A DNA stretch of 64,000 nt from an uncultured Granulosicoccaceae bacterium (GTDB lineage: Bacteria > Pseudomonadota > Gammaproteobacteria > Granulosicoccales > Granulosicoccaceae), in the NCBI GenBank assembly GCA_938035125.1, contig CALHNS010000011.1, positions 1-64,000 of the forward strand. The letters run 5' to 3'. The notes beneath the pieces are model-generated. The model did not search any database. It was given only the letters and a program-made list of their open reading frames with translations, and was not told the origin of the DNA. Position 1 is the first letter of the stretch. The number at the start of each line of letters is the position of its first letter. This document shows positions 19,968 through 30,867 of the stretch, in pieces. Both the position numbers and the translations under genes were made by a program.

Positions 19968-20987
19968 ATGAAAAGAACACTCTTTATTGTCACGCTATCA
20001 CTCAGTGTTTTAACTGGCTGTAACTATCTCAATAGCGATAAAGAATCAGATTTAACATCTGAAAATAATTCGCTAGCAAGCGTAAATACCTTTGACGAAG
20101 AAGAGTGGTGTCCAGCAGGTTCTTTTTACGATGAAATAGAAGATGGATGCTATGTAGAGTGTGAAGATCTTTCTGATGAAGAATGTGAGAATCTTGAAAA
20201 CGAAGTGTTTGGAGATTTTGATGAGTTCTATGTTGATGATTACGATGGCTACAATAACGATGATGAATCAGAATCTATCGCGCAATACGCAATCGAAGCC
20301 GACCTAACACTTTCAGAGTTAGAAAATAACGAGCCCGATAGTGAGTCGTTATTTCAAGATATATGGAGTGATGCCAAAAGAATTTTGCCATTGCAATGGG
20401 TGAAAAATTCCTTCTCCGAATTTCATATTAATACCGATGGTGAAGATGGAACCTTAGCCTATGTGCAAGCAGATGAATTCAACACGGGTAAATGGATTAT
20501 TGCTTTTGATGATCTGGATTATGCAGGTCTTGATGATAAAGAATTTATTCACACCGTTATTCATGAGTTTGGGCATGTGGTGTTTTTGGGTGAAGGTCAA
20601 CTCAACACAGAAGAAGTTGATCAATGCGATAACTATCTTGTAGATGAAGGTTGTGCGAACAGTAGCTCTCACATCAATCGTTTTTTCCAATCTTTTTGGA
20701 CCGATATTATTAATGAAAATAAAGCAATCGAGACCGATGAAGATCAGTTAATTGAATTTTATGAAAAATACCAAAACCGGTTTGTTAGTGAATACGCAGC
20801 AACGAACCCGGTTGAAGATGCAGCAGAGGTATTTACTAATTTTGTACTGCGAGAAAAACCTATCGACACCAGCACGATAGCTAATCAGAAAATTGCTTTT
20901 ATGCACACCGTCGAACCCTTGGTTCAGTTACGTAAACAGATTCGTAGAAAATTATCGATTGTTCGTAGAAACCGGATAAAGCGCTAA
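19968..20987 (+). CDS. Lipoprotein with a HEFGH zinc-protease motif
   Basis: A 339-residue putative lipoprotein from the ATG at 19968 (the ORF track starts eight codons early). The signal MKRTLFIVTLSLSVLTGC ends in a clear lipobox (VLTGC, Cys18). A Cys- and Asp/Glu-rich region follows (about residues 45-85). At about 199-203 a HEFGH motif lies in HTVIHEFGHVVF, typical of zincin metallopeptidases, and a later PVEDAAEVF could give a third, glutamate ligand. I do not recognise a named family, and peptidase activity is an inference from the motif. It interrupts the usual mnmE-mnmG order. Confidence 0.72.
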   Translation: MKRTLFIVTLSLSVLTGCNYLNSDKESDLTSENNSLASVNTFDEEEWCPAGSFYDEIEDGCYVECEDLSDEECENLENEVFGDFDEFYVDDYDGYNNDDESESIAQYAIEADLTLSELENNEPDSESLFQDIWSDAKRILPLQWVKNSFSEFHINTDGEDGTLAYVQADEFNTGKWIIAFDDLDYAGLDDKEFIHTVIHEFGHVVFLGEGQLNTEEVDQCDNYLVDEGCANSSSHINRFFQSFWTDIINENKAIETDEDQLIEFYEKYQNRFVSEYAATNPVEDAAEVFTNFVLREKPIDTSTIANQKIAFMHTVEPLVQLRKQIRRKLSIVRRNRIKR

Positions 20988-21050
20988 GTCTATTGCCCCT
21001 CTTAAGGCCAAATTCTTCCACCTTGCACAATTTCTATGCAAAGGGCCGTA

Positions 21051-21056
21051 TATAAT
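21051..21056 (+). promoter_or_regulatory. TATAAT box immediately before mnmG
   Basis: A perfect TATAAT ends six bases before the mnmG ATG, so transcription from it would begin at or next to the start codon. The nearest -35-like hexamer, TTGCAC, is about 22 bases away, which is too far for a standard promoter. Confidence 0.4.
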
Positions 21057-21062
21057 CCCCAG

Positions 21063-22949
21063 ATGGACTTTCCAACTCAATTTGATGTAATCGTTGTAGG
21101 TGGCGGGCACGCAGGCACTGAGGCCGCGTTGGCCTCTGCTCGCACCGGTGCGTCCACACTGCTCCTAACCCATAACATTGAAACCTTGGGTCAAATGAGC
21201 TGCAATCCAGCGATAGGCGGAATTGGCAAAGGGCATCTGGTTAAAGAGATTGATGCTTTGGGTGGGGCCATGGCAATAGCAGCCGATGCTGCGGGCATTC
21301 ATTTTCGTACCCTTAATTCACGTAAAGGCCCTGCTGTTCGAGCCACAAGAGCTCAAGCCGATCGTTCTTTATATCGCTCATCAATTCGACAAATATTAGA
21401 AAACCAACCCAACCTCACGCTCTTTCAGCAAGCCGTAGATGATCTGATCGTAGAAGGCGAAGAGGTGAAGGGTGCGGTAACTCAATTGGGCGTGCGCTTC
21501 AGAGCGCAAGCCGTGGTGCTTACCGTGGGTACCTTCCTTGCTGGAAAAATTCATGTGGGCGATGCCAATTCTGCTGCTGGCAGAGCAGGGGACCCACCTG
21601 CGGCAACGCTTGCTGCTCGTATGCGGGAATTGCCTTTAGAAGTTGGGCGGTTGAAAACCGGTACCCCGCCCAGAATAGATGCGCGAACGATTGACTTTGC
21701 CAATCTTCAGCAGCAACCAGGGGACACCCCGCGCCCTGTTTTTTCCTACTTAGGTTCTCAGAGCGATCATCCTCAGCAAGTGCATTGTCATATCACGCAC
21801 ACATCTGAAAAAACGCACGACATTATTCGGCAAGCGTTGCACCGATCGCCCTTATTTTCAGGCGAAATTGAAGGCGTAGGGCCGCGTTATTGTCCATCCA
21901 TTGAAGATAAGGTGGTTCGTTTTGCTGATAAGACGTCTCATCAAATCTTTATAGAGCCTGAAGGGTTAACCACACACGAAATTTATCCCAATGGTATTTC
22001 TACAAGCTTGCCATTCGATGTACAAATCGCTTACGTGCAGTCCATCGCAGGGTTTGAAAAGGCTCATATCACTCGCCCTGGCTACGCTATCGAGTATGAC
22101 TTTTTCGACCCGCGAGGTTTGAAGGCTTCTTTAGAAACAAAAGCATTAGGCAACCTGTATTTTGCGGGGCAAATAAACGGCACCACTGGGTATGAAGAAG
22201 CGGGCGCGCAAGGATTGGTTGCAGGCTTAAATGCGGCAAGACAAACCCGTGGTGAAGCACCGTGGACGCCAAGACGCGATGAGGCATACATTGGTGTTCT
22301 CATCGACGATCTGATTACTCGCGGTACCCGAGAGCCTTATCGTATGTTTACTAGTCGTGCAGAATATCGGTTGATGCTGCGTGAAGACAACGCCGATATG
22401 CGTTTAACCGAGGTGGGCCGTGAAATGGGGCTTGTGAATGACGAACGTTGGATGGCATTTGAAGCCAAACGCGAGTCGGTAGCCAGTCTTGGTAAAGCAC
22501 TGAAAGGCGTGCTTATACACCCTGGTAGCGATGACTTTACCGCGGTGGAGAAATTAACGGGTCTGAACTTAAAGCGTGAGCGTCATGCCACGGATTTATT
22601 AAAAATGCCTGAAGTGCGTTTAGCTGAAATTCTGCCCATCATTGCGCCAGAACTTGCCAAGCACGATGCAGCCGTTATAGAGCAGGTGGAAATTCAGGGT
22701 AAATACGCAGGCTATTTAGATAGGCAGCTTGCCGATGTGGAACGAACACGCACTCAACAAAGTGTTCGTTTGCCTGAAAATTTTGATTTTGATTCGGTTA
22801 GTGGTTTATCAAATGAGATAAAACAAAAACTGGTTGAGCACAAACCCGCAACATTGGGCCAAGCGGGGCGTATTTCAGGTGTAACGCCAGCAGCGTTATC
22901 GCTGCTAGCGATTCAATTGAAAAAGGCGTCGGTGAAAGTTAGCGCATAA
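21063..22949 (+). CDS. mnmG: tRNA uridine 5-carboxymethylaminomethyl modification enzyme MnmG
   Basis: A 628-residue FAD protein, partner of MnmE in wobble uridine modification. The start is chosen as the ATG at 21063, which gives the family N-terminus [20 protein letters not shown] with the dinucleotide-binding GGGHAG; the ORF track's start lies nine codons upstream. [19 protein letters not shown] and [16 protein letters not shown] are signature blocks. No Shine-Dalgarno sequence is visible before the ATG and a TATAAT lies just upstream. It ends one base before the stop of the convergent lipoprotein gene. Confidence 0.97.
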   Translation: MDFPTQFDVIVVGGGHAGTEAALASARTGASTLLLTHNIETLGQMSCNPAIGGIGKGHLVKEIDALGGAMAIAADAAGIHFRTLNSRKGPAVRATRAQADRSLYRSSIRQILENQPNLTLFQQAVDDLIVEGEEVKGAVTQLGVRFRAQAVVLTVGTFLAGKIHVGDANSAAGRAGDPPAATLAARMRELPLEVGRLKTGTPPRIDARTIDFANLQQQPGDTPRPVFSYLGSQSDHPQQVHCHITHTSEKTHDIIRQALHRSPLFSGEIEGVGPRYCPSIEDKVVRFADKTSHQIFIEPEGLTTHEIYPNGISTSLPFDVQIAYVQSIAGFEKAHITRPGYAIEYDFFDPRGLKASLETKALGNLYFAGQINGTTGYEEAGAQGLVAGLNAARQTRGEAPWTPRRDEAYIGVLIDDLITRGTREPYRMFTSRAEYRLMLREDNADMRLTEVGREMGLVNDERWMAFEAKRESVASLGKALKGVLIHPGSDDFTAVEKLTGLNLKRERHATDLLKMPEVRLAEILPIIAPELAKHDAAVIEQVEIQGKYAGYLDRQLADVERTRTQQSVRLPENFDFDSVSGLSNEIKQKLVEHKPATLGQAGRISGVTPAALSLLAIQLKKASVKVSA

Positions 22950-22950
22950 A

Positions 22951-23592
22951 TTAGCGCTTCACTAATGTGCCTGTAACCGTTCCATCGGCATCGTTGTTAT
23001 CAATCAAGAAAACGGCATCAAAGCCATCGAACGTCCATAACACTTCGCGAGCGTCTGCTGCAATGGTGCCTGCAGGAATGATTGCGTTATCGGCCAATCC
23101 AGCTTCTAACAACATGGGCAAATCATAAGGCCAGCTGGGGTTTTCCCAATCAAGCCGGTTCGTGCTTGCCGCTAGTGGGTCATCCAATGCACTGTCTAAT
23201 GAGCCGTCTACGCAAGCATCGCTGCCACTGAGTAAGGTATAGCTGTAGGTAGCGGTTATGTTGCACACGCTGGTGCTGCCTTCGCCAGCATCAGCGCCAC
23301 GAACTTGCAGAGATGCATCCCAAACACAAGTGTCAGCAGAATCAGTGGGTGAGGTGTAAGTTAATTCACCTAAGTAAAGGCCACGAAGCTCCGTGTAATA
23401 TCGCGCCTCACAAGCGAACACATCCGTGGCCGCATCCGGATTGAAAACGCCGATGGGTTGTCCTTCTGTATTCACTGGAGGAAGATCGGCTGGATCATTC
23501 AACGGATCATTGTTTGAGTCTGAACTGCAAGCGGTTAATGAGATAGCCGCGAACAAGGTTAGGTAAGGAAGTACGGTTGTCCTAGTGTTCAT
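22951..23592 (-). CDS. Uncharacterised lipoprotein
   Basis: A 213-residue putative lipoprotein on the strand opposite to its neighbours. The signal peptide ends in a lipobox (SLTAC, Cys22), followed by an Asn/Asp/Pro-rich spacer. The mature part contains several cysteines (in FACEARYY, DTCVWD, TSVCN, DACVD) that could form disulfides, and a C-terminal beta-rich segment (LWTFDGFDAVFLIDNN). I do not recognise a family and infer no function beyond envelope location. It lies between mnmG and rsmG, a position normally without a gene, and its stop nearly abuts the mnmG stop. Confidence 0.7.
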   Translation of the reverse strand: MNTRTTVLPYLTLFAAISLTACSSDSNNDPLNDPADLPPVNTEGQPIGVFNPDAATDVFACEARYYTELRGLYLGELTYTSPTDSADTCVWDASLQVRGADAGEGSTSVCNITATYSYTLLSGSDACVDGSLDSALDDPLAASTNRLDWENPSWPYDLPMLLEAGLADNAIIPAGTIAADAREVLWTFDGFDAVFLIDNNDADGTVTGTLVKR

Positions 23593-23687
23593 GAGTTATT
23601 CCTGTGCGACGCGCACATGGTTTTTATCTTTGAATGTTTTTGATGATGTCACAGCTATAGTTGTAAGAGTTCAATTGAGTAGCCAAC

Positions 23688-24362
23688 ATGAGCAAATCCT
23701 CACATACCTCTGATGAAGAACTGCGTTTTTTATCGGAAAACGTAGGTGTTTCGGTGACTTTGAAACAAGCGTCACAATTGAATGCGTTTAATGAGTTGTT
23801 AATTAAGTGGACGCAACGCTTCAACTTAGTGTCGGCGAACACATTAAGCGATTCGATTTCTCGACACGTACTCGATGCGTTAAGCATTGCAACGTATGTG
23901 AATAGGGATGTGAGTTGTGATGCTCGTCACACAAATGTGTTCGATGTATTGGACATGGGTTCGGGAGCAGGCTTACCCGTGCTGCCATTAGCGATTGCTT
24001 ATCCTGAACTTTCGTTTGTATCCGTTGAAACAAACGGCAAAAAAATTCGCTTTCAACAACAGGTGATTTTGGAGCTTGGGTTAAGTAACGTCGAGTTAAT
24101 ACACAATCGAATTGAGTCGGTTGATGTGTTTGCTAATAACATCACTTCACGCGCCTTCACCGCACCTGAAGAATTTTTGCAGGTTGCCAGTGGTGTGGCC
24201 GTTGAGGAGAGTCAAGCCATCATCATGTTGGGCCAAGCCGAGCGGTTACCACAAACGCTTCCGAACCCTTGGGAATTGAAAACTCTGCAAGCGGTAGATG
24301 TGCCAGGAGAATTTGGTGCCCGACATGTAGCGGTCTGCATTCGCGGTACACTAAACGCATGA
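23688..24362 (+). CDS. rsmG: 16S rRNA (guanine-527-N7)-methyltransferase RsmG
   Basis: A 224-residue SAM-dependent methyltransferase that modifies G527 of 16S rRNA. The N-terminal helical part has FNELLIKWTQRFNLVSANT and SRHVLDALSI. The SAM-binding motif is VLDMGSGAGLPVLPLA (about residues 87-102), and SFVSVETNGKKIRFQQQV matches the family, which more often has ES at the VET position. Its stop codon overlaps the parA start (ATGA). Loss of RsmG in other bacteria gives low-level streptomycin resistance. Confidence 0.95.
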   Translation: MSKSSHTSDEELRFLSENVGVSVTLKQASQLNAFNELLIKWTQRFNLVSANTLSDSISRHVLDALSIATYVNRDVSCDARHTNVFDVLDMGSGAGLPVLPLAIAYPELSFVSVETNGKKIRFQQQVILELGLSNVELIHNRIESVDVFANNITSRAFTAPEEFLQVASGVAVEESQAIIMLGQAERLPQTLPNPWELKTLQAVDVPGEFGARHVAVCIRGTLNA

Positions 24363-25192
24363 GTCGCACGATAGCAATCGCCAATCAGAAGGGCGGGGTA
24401 GGAAAAACCACCACCTCGGTGAATCTAGCGGCTGCGCTGGGTTCTTTGGCTAAGAAAGTCTTATTGATTGATCTAGACCCGCAGGGCAATGCCACCATGG
24501 GTGCAGGCGTGGATAAATACGATCTGGAACAATCGGTTTTGGATGTACTGGTGGATGGCGTCAGTGTGGATGCGGTAAAACAAGCCGCCTCTGCACCCAA
24601 TGTTGATCTTGTGCCCTCAAACGCTGATTTAACAGCCGCTGAGGTTGAACTAATGGCCATGGACGAACGAGAATCCAAGCTTCGAGATAGCTTAGCCATC
24701 TGCAGAAAAGCCTACGATTACGTCCTGATCGACTGCCCGCCATCTTTAAATTTACTCACTTTGAACGCCTTTGTGGCCGCCGACAGCGTGCTAGTGCCAA
24801 TACAGTGTGAGTACTACGCACTTGAAGGGCTGTCTGCTTTACTCGATACCATTGAAGGCGTGCGAGACGCCGTCAATCCAGATTTAGTGGTGGAAGGGTT
24901 ACTGCGCACCATGTACGACGGGCGCAATAATTTAGGTGTTGAAGTCTCCAATCAGTTGGTAGAACACTTTGGTGATCAAGTTTTTCGCACTATAGTGCCA
25001 CGCAACGTTCGTTTAGCCGAGGCGCCCAGCCATGGCTTATCCATCGTTGAATACGACAGAAGCTCACGAGGTGCTGTGGCTTATTTAGCTTTGGCAGGCG
25101 AAATTGAACGCCAGCACCCTAAGTCATCAAACCCGGTTGAATCTAATCAACTGAGCGATTCAGATCACGTCAAAAACCCGGTTGAGGCGTAA
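24359..25192 (+). CDS. parA: Chromosome partitioning ATPase ParA (Soj)
   Basis: A 277-residue ParA-type ATPase. The deviant Walker A is KGGVGKTTT at the N-terminus, DLDPQGNAT gives the A' motif, and DYVLIDCPPSL is the Walker B region. The start is placed at 24359 (MSRTIAIANQKGG), not the ORF track's 24269, because this gives the family N-terminus and a four-base overlap with rsmG. ParA binds DNA non-specifically in its ATP form and, stimulated by ParB, moves the origin region. parB follows two bases after the stop. Confidence 0.96.
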   Translation: MSRTIAIANQKGGVGKTTTSVNLAAALGSLAKKVLLIDLDPQGNATMGAGVDKYDLEQSVLDVLVDGVSVDAVKQAASAPNVDLVPSNADLTAAEVELMAMDERESKLRDSLAICRKAYDYVLIDCPPSLNLLTLNAFVAADSVLVPIQCEYYALEGLSALLDTIEGVRDAVNPDLVVEGLLRTMYDGRNNLGVEVSNQLVEHFGDQVFRTIVPRNVRLAEAPSHGLSIVEYDRSSRGAVAYLALAGEIERQHPKSSNPVESNQLSDSDHVKNPVEA

Positions 25193-25194
25193 AC

Positions 25195-26280
25195 GTGGCA
25201 GGTAAGAAAAAAACCATGGGTCGCGGTTTAGGCTCATTACTAGAGCGCCGAGCATCAGTGGCTGCGAAAAACAATGCTGCCTTGGAAACATCCGTAAGGG
25301 CTGAACCAGACGCTGCCGAGCCGTCCAAGCAAAGTGCCAGACTAGATCCGGCTGCTTCTACTCCAATAAAAGCGAGTACCCAGGACAATACGCGGGCCAA
25401 TATTGAAGCTAACACTCAAACCAGCACTAAGGCGGGCCCTCAAGCCAGTACCCCGGCCAGTACCCCGGCCAGCGCAGAAACTGAAAACACCAATCCAACC
25501 GGCGATAAGCTAAGAACGCTTGGCATCGATCAAATTGTTCGCGGAAGCTATCAGCCTCGGCGTCATTTCGACCCAGAACTGCTGCAAGAACTGGCCGATT
25601 CACTGAAAAGCGAGGGGTTAATTCAGCCCATATTGGTGCGTCCAGAAGGCACCGGTCAATATGAGCTAATCGCAGGTGAAAGGCGCTGGCGGGCGGCTCA
25701 ACTGGCAGGATTCACTGAAATCCCCGCCATTGTGCGCGAACTGGAAGACAGAGCTGTGGCGGCCGTCTCTCTAATTGAGAATATACAGCGAAAAGATCTG
25801 AATCCTTTAGAAGAGGCTGAAGCTTTGCGCCGACTAAGCGATGAATTTGGTTTGTCACATCAAGAAGTGGCTGATTCGGTGGGCCGCTCTCGTTCCGCGG
25901 TAACCAATTTAATGCGCTTATTAGATTTGCACGATGATGCGAAAGCGTTGGTGGATGTAGGGGACATCGATATGGGGCATGCCAGAGCGCTTCTGGGGGC
26001 GCCATTTGATGAGCAACCCGCCATTGCAAGGCGAATTGCTGCCCAAGGCTTAACAGTACGAGCCGTTGAGAAACAAATAAAAGCCTTGCGCGCAGGTGAA
26101 ACGGCAAAGTCAGAAAGTGGAACCGTTTCTGATCCAGATATAGATCGTCTTGAAAAACATCTAACGCAAAAGCTTGGTGCCAAGGTGTCTATCCGACACA
26201 AAGCGGCGGGCTCTGGCAAGTTAGAGATCCAATATCACTCTATGGACGAACTCGACGGAATACTGAACCACATCAAGTAG
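25195..26280 (+). CDS. parB: Chromosome partitioning protein ParB (Spo0J)
   Basis: A 361-residue parS-binding CTPase with a GTG start two bases after parA. The N-terminal KKKTMGRGLGSLLERR is the ParA-stimulating peptide region. It is followed by an unusually long low-complexity linker (about residues 25-103) rich in Ala, Ser, Thr and Pro, with a 12-base tandem repeat in its DNA. The CTP-binding box GERRWRAAQLAG is at about 161-172 and the helix-turn-helix at about 214-243. The C-terminus dimerises. Its likely targets are the parS-like sites near gyrB and recF. Confidence 0.96.
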   Translation: MAGKKKTMGRGLGSLLERRASVAAKNNAALETSVRAEPDAAEPSKQSARLDPAASTPIKASTQDNTRANIEANTQTSTKAGPQASTPASTPASAETENTNPTGDKLRTLGIDQIVRGSYQPRRHFDPELLQELADSLKSEGLIQPILVRPEGTGQYELIAGERRWRAAQLAGFTEIPAIVRELEDRAVAAVSLIENIQRKDLNPLEEAEALRRLSDEFGLSHQEVADSVGRSRSAVTNLMRLLDLHDDAKALVDVGDIDMGHARALLGAPFDEQPAIARRIAAQGLTVRAVEKQIKALRAGETAKSESGTVSDPDIDRLEKHLTQKLGAKVSIRHKAAGSGKLEIQYHSMDELDGILNHIK

Positions 26281-26357
26281 TCATTATTCACTACTGGAAA
26301 CAGCTTTGTGCCTAGGCATGATTCCTTGTGTATCACGCTATACCTGCACAAAATCCT

Positions 26358-26366
26358 TGTTATACT
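26358..26366 (+). promoter_or_regulatory. Candidate extended -10 promoter of the atp operon
   Basis: TGTTATACT gives an extended -10 (TGn plus TATACT, five of six). It lies about 100 bases before atpI in the parB-atpI gap. No good -35 is visible, which an extended -10 tolerates. Confidence 0.45.
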
Positions 26367-26467
26367 CCGCGCGGCTTGACTGGCGACAGAACTCTGTCTT
26401 CAAATTCGCCTAGCGTGATTGCAGATTCGACCCTATATAGGTAAACCCGCAGATTGGACACCATTTG

Positions 26468-27717
<1,250 letters not shown>

Positions 27718-27779
27718 TTTAGTTTTTACGTTTTATCTTTACTTTTATTTTTTAATTGATTCATTACTAAAACCGTTAG

Positions 27780-28043
<264 letters not shown>

Positions 28044-28077
28044 GTCCGGCACAACCGGCTCTTAAGAGGATAGGCCT

Positions 28078-28548
28078 ATGAACATAAATTTAACTTTGTT
28101 AGGTCAGGCGATTTCGTTTTTCATCTTCGTCCTGTTCTGCATGAAGTTTGTTTGGCCGCCGATTATCACCAGTTTGCGTGAGCGTCAAGCGCGAATCGCC
28201 GAGGGATTAGCTGCGGCTGAGCAAAGTTCACAACGTCGAGAAGAAGCGGAAGCTGAAATCGAGACCATGTTGACTGATGCAAAAGCACAAGCGGCTGAAA
28301 TCGTGGCGCAAGCACAGAAACGTTCAAACGAAATTGTTGAGGCGTCCAAGGACACCGCACGCACTGAAGCTGAGCGAATTAAAGCTACTGCGAATGCAGA
28401 GATCGAGCAAGAAGTGGTTAATGCTCGAGAAAACTTGCGTAAGCAAGTGGGCAGTATCGCTGTAGACGGTGCTCGTAAGATTTTGGGTGGCGAAGTCAAC
28501 GCTGATTCACACGCCAAGGTCATAGACGACCTCGTCGGTCAGATTTAG
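28078..28548 (+). CDS. atpF: ATP synthase Fo subunit b
   Basis: A 156-residue peripheral-stalk subunit. It has one N-terminal membrane helix (LLGQAISFFIFVLFCMKFVWPPI) followed by a long, charged, Ala/Glu-rich coiled coil to the end, the standard b-subunit plan and length. Two copies should bridge subunit a and the delta/F1 head. atpH starts 12 bases downstream. Confidence 0.97.
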   Translation: MNINLTLLGQAISFFIFVLFCMKFVWPPIITSLRERQARIAEGLAAAEQSSQRREEAEAEIETMLTDAKAQAAEIVAQAQKRSNEIVEASKDTARTEAERIKATANAEIEQEVVNARENLRKQVGSIAVDGARKILGGEVNADSHAKVIDDLVGQI

Positions 28549-28560
28549 AAGGCTTAGCGC

Positions 28561-29094
28561 ATGGCAGACTTCTCCACCATCGCAAGACCTTACGCAAAAG
28601 CGGTATTCGAAATCGCTCGTGATTCGTCCAAGTTTGATGCTTGGTCCGGGCGGTTAGAATTTTGGTCAGCACTCGTTGCTCATCCAGACATGGCTAGCCG
28701 ATTGGAAGCTCCAGGCTTCACTCACCAAGAGCGAGCAGAGATGCTTGAAAAGGTGGATGATCAAATGGACGATGAAGCGAAAAACTTCATTCGTTTGTTA
28801 GCGGAGAACAATCGCTTGTCGGCAATGGGCGACATTCGCGACACCTACGAAGTGCTACGCGCTGAAGAGGAAGGCGAGATTGACGCATCTGTCACCACAG
28901 CATTTGCATTATCTGATGCGCAGCGTCAGAGCATTGTTGATGCTTTGGGCAAGCGACTGAATCGCAAAGTGCGACTGATTGAAACGGTTGACGAAGATTT
29001 AATTGGCGGTGCGGTTATACGCGCAGGCGATTTAGTCATCGACGGCTCTTTAAAAGGTCGTGTAGAAAATATGGCGAACGCGGTTAGTAACTAA
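28561..29094 (+). CDS. atpH: ATP synthase F1 subunit delta
   Basis: A 177-residue protein that caps F1 and joins it to the b dimer. The N-terminal helical domain begins STIARPYAKAVFEIA. The C-terminal part shows the conserved DEDLIGGAVIRAGDLVIDGSLKGR-type end. Length is normal. It is followed by an unusually long 190-base gap with a strong hairpin before atpA. Confidence 0.96.
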   Translation: MADFSTIARPYAKAVFEIARDSSKFDAWSGRLEFWSALVAHPDMASRLEAPGFTHQERAEMLEKVDDQMDDEAKNFIRLLAENNRLSAMGDIRDTYEVLRAEEEGEIDASVTTAFALSDAQRQSIVDALGKRLNRKVRLIETVDEDLIGGAVIRAGDLVIDGSLKGRVENMANAVSN

Positions 29095-29189
29095 CCGCGG
29101 TTCGTTTTACGAATAATTTATTTGAATCGCTAGGGGATAGAGCCCTTAAGCGAATCGAATGACACTGGCAAGGACTGCTGCCCGATTGA

Positions 29190-29210
29190 TCACTAGCGAT
29201 AAGCTAGTGA
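29190..29210 (+). other. Perfect hairpin in the atpH-atpA gap
   Basis: TCACTAGC and GCTAGTGA form an eight-base perfect stem around a five-base loop. No T-run follows, so it does not look like an intrinsic terminator. It could affect mRNA processing or stability between the Fo and F1 parts of the operon. Confidence 0.6.
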
Positions 29211-29284
29211 CTTAGTTGTGGCGCACTTAAGCCAATGTCAACGTCACTAAAATGGTGGCGAGCCGATTAATAGAGGATTGATGC

Positions 29285-30826
29285 ATGCAACTTGACCCAT
29301 CAGAAATCAGTGAGCTGATTAAACAGAGGATTGGTAACTTCGAAGCGTCTGCTGACGCTAGAAACGAAGGCACCATCGTAAGCTTGAACGACGGTATCGT
29401 TCGTATTCACGGTTTAACCGAAGCCATGTCGGGCGAAATGTTGAAGTTTAACGACAACCTGTATGGGTTGGCGTTGAACTTAGAACGCGACTCGGTTGGT
29501 GCGGTTGTACTGGGTAACTATGAAGAGCTATCAGAAGGCGACAAGGTGCAATGCACCGGTCGTATTTTAGAAGTACCTACAGGGCCTGAAATGCTGGGTC
29601 GCGTGGTTAACTCTTTGGGTGAGCCTATCGATGGCAAAGGCCCAATCGATGCGAAACAAACGTCACCTATCGAACGTGTTGCACCCGGTGTAATCGAGCG
29701 TCAATCGGTTGATCAGCCTGTTCAAACAGGTTTGAAAGCAATCGATGCGATGGTACCGGTTGGTCGTGGCCAACGAGAGCTGATCATCGGTGACCGTCAA
29801 ACAGGTAAAACAGCGGTTGCGGTTGATGCCATCATCAACCAGAAAGGTACAGGCATTAAGTGTATCTACGTGGCGGTTGGTCAGAAGCAATCAACCATTG
29901 CAAACGTGGTAACAAAATTAGAAGAGCACGGCGCAATGGAAAACACCATTGTTGTTGCGGCTGGCGCATCTGATTCTGCTGCTATGCAGTACATCGCCCC
30001 ATACGCAGGTTGCGCAATGGGTGAGTACTTCCTAGATCGTGGTGAAGACGCACTGATTATTTATGATGATTTAACCAAGCAAGCGTGGGCTTACCGTCAG
30101 GTATCACTACTGCTACGTCGTCCGCCAGGTCGTGAAGCTTATCCAGGGGATGTTTTCTACTTACACTCTCGCTTATTAGAGCGTGCTTGTCGTGTAAACG
30201 CTGACTACGTTGAGAAGTTCACCAACGGTGCTGTGAAAGGTAAAACCGGTTCATTAACCGCATTACCCATCATCGAAACACAAGCAGGTGATGTATCGGC
30301 GTTCGTACCAACCAACGTAATCTCAATTACCGATGGTCAGATCTTCCTTGAAACGGATCTATTTAACGCAGGTATTCGTCCTGCGATTAATGCAGGCTTA
30401 TCCGTATCTCGAGTAGGTGGTGCAGCGCAAACTAAAATCATCAAGAAGTTGGGTGGTGGTGTTCGTTTGGCACTGGCTCAGTATCGTGAATTGGCGGCAT
30501 TCGCACAGTTCGCATCAGATCTTGATGAAACCACTCGTAAGCAGCTTGAACGAGGCCAACGTGTTACCGAACTGATGAAGCAGAAGCAGTATGCGCCTTT
30601 ATCTATCGGTGAGATGGGTGTGTCACTTTACGCAGCTAACGAAGGTTTCCTAGACGACGTTGATGTCACCAAAATCGTTGATTTTGAAGAAGCGATGCAC
30701 GCACACTTCCGAAGCAATCACCAAGACATCTTGGATTCCGTTGATTCGGACGGTGACTGGAACGAAAACATCGAAGCGGCCTTTAAGAAAGGCATCGAAT
30801 CGTTCAAGTCCACTGGCACTTGGTAA
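29285..30826 (+). CDS. atpA: ATP synthase F1 subunit alpha
   Basis: A 513-residue nucleotide-binding but largely non-catalytic subunit of the F1 hexamer. The P-loop is GDRQTGKTA (about residues 169-177), and the conserved [14 protein letters not shown] stretch lies near residue 380. N-terminal [16 protein letters not shown] contacts the peripheral stalk. The start is the second ATG of ATGCATG; the first is out of frame and hits a stop after four codons. Confidence 0.98.
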   Translation: MQLDPSEISELIKQRIGNFEASADARNEGTIVSLNDGIVRIHGLTEAMSGEMLKFNDNLYGLALNLERDSVGAVVLGNYEELSEGDKVQCTGRILEVPTGPEMLGRVVNSLGEPIDGKGPIDAKQTSPIERVAPGVIERQSVDQPVQTGLKAIDAMVPVGRGQRELIIGDRQTGKTAVAVDAIINQKGTGIKCIYVAVGQKQSTIANVVTKLEEHGAMENTIVVAAGASDSAAMQYIAPYAGCAMGEYFLDRGEDALIIYDDLTKQAWAYRQVSLLLRRPPGREAYPGDVFYLHSRLLERACRVNADYVEKFTNGAVKGKTGSLTALPIIETQAGDVSAFVPTNVISITDGQIFLETDLFNAGIRPAINAGLSVSRVGGAAQTKIIKKLGGGVRLALAQYRELAAFAQFASDLDETTRKQLERGQRVTELMKQKQYAPLSIGEMGVSLYAANEGFLDDVDVTKIVDFEEAMHAHFRSNHQDILDSVDSDGDWNENIEAAFKKGIESFKSTGTW

Positions 30827-30867
30827 GCCTAGGTAACTTCGGTACTTAACTAAGCACGAGGTGAGTT

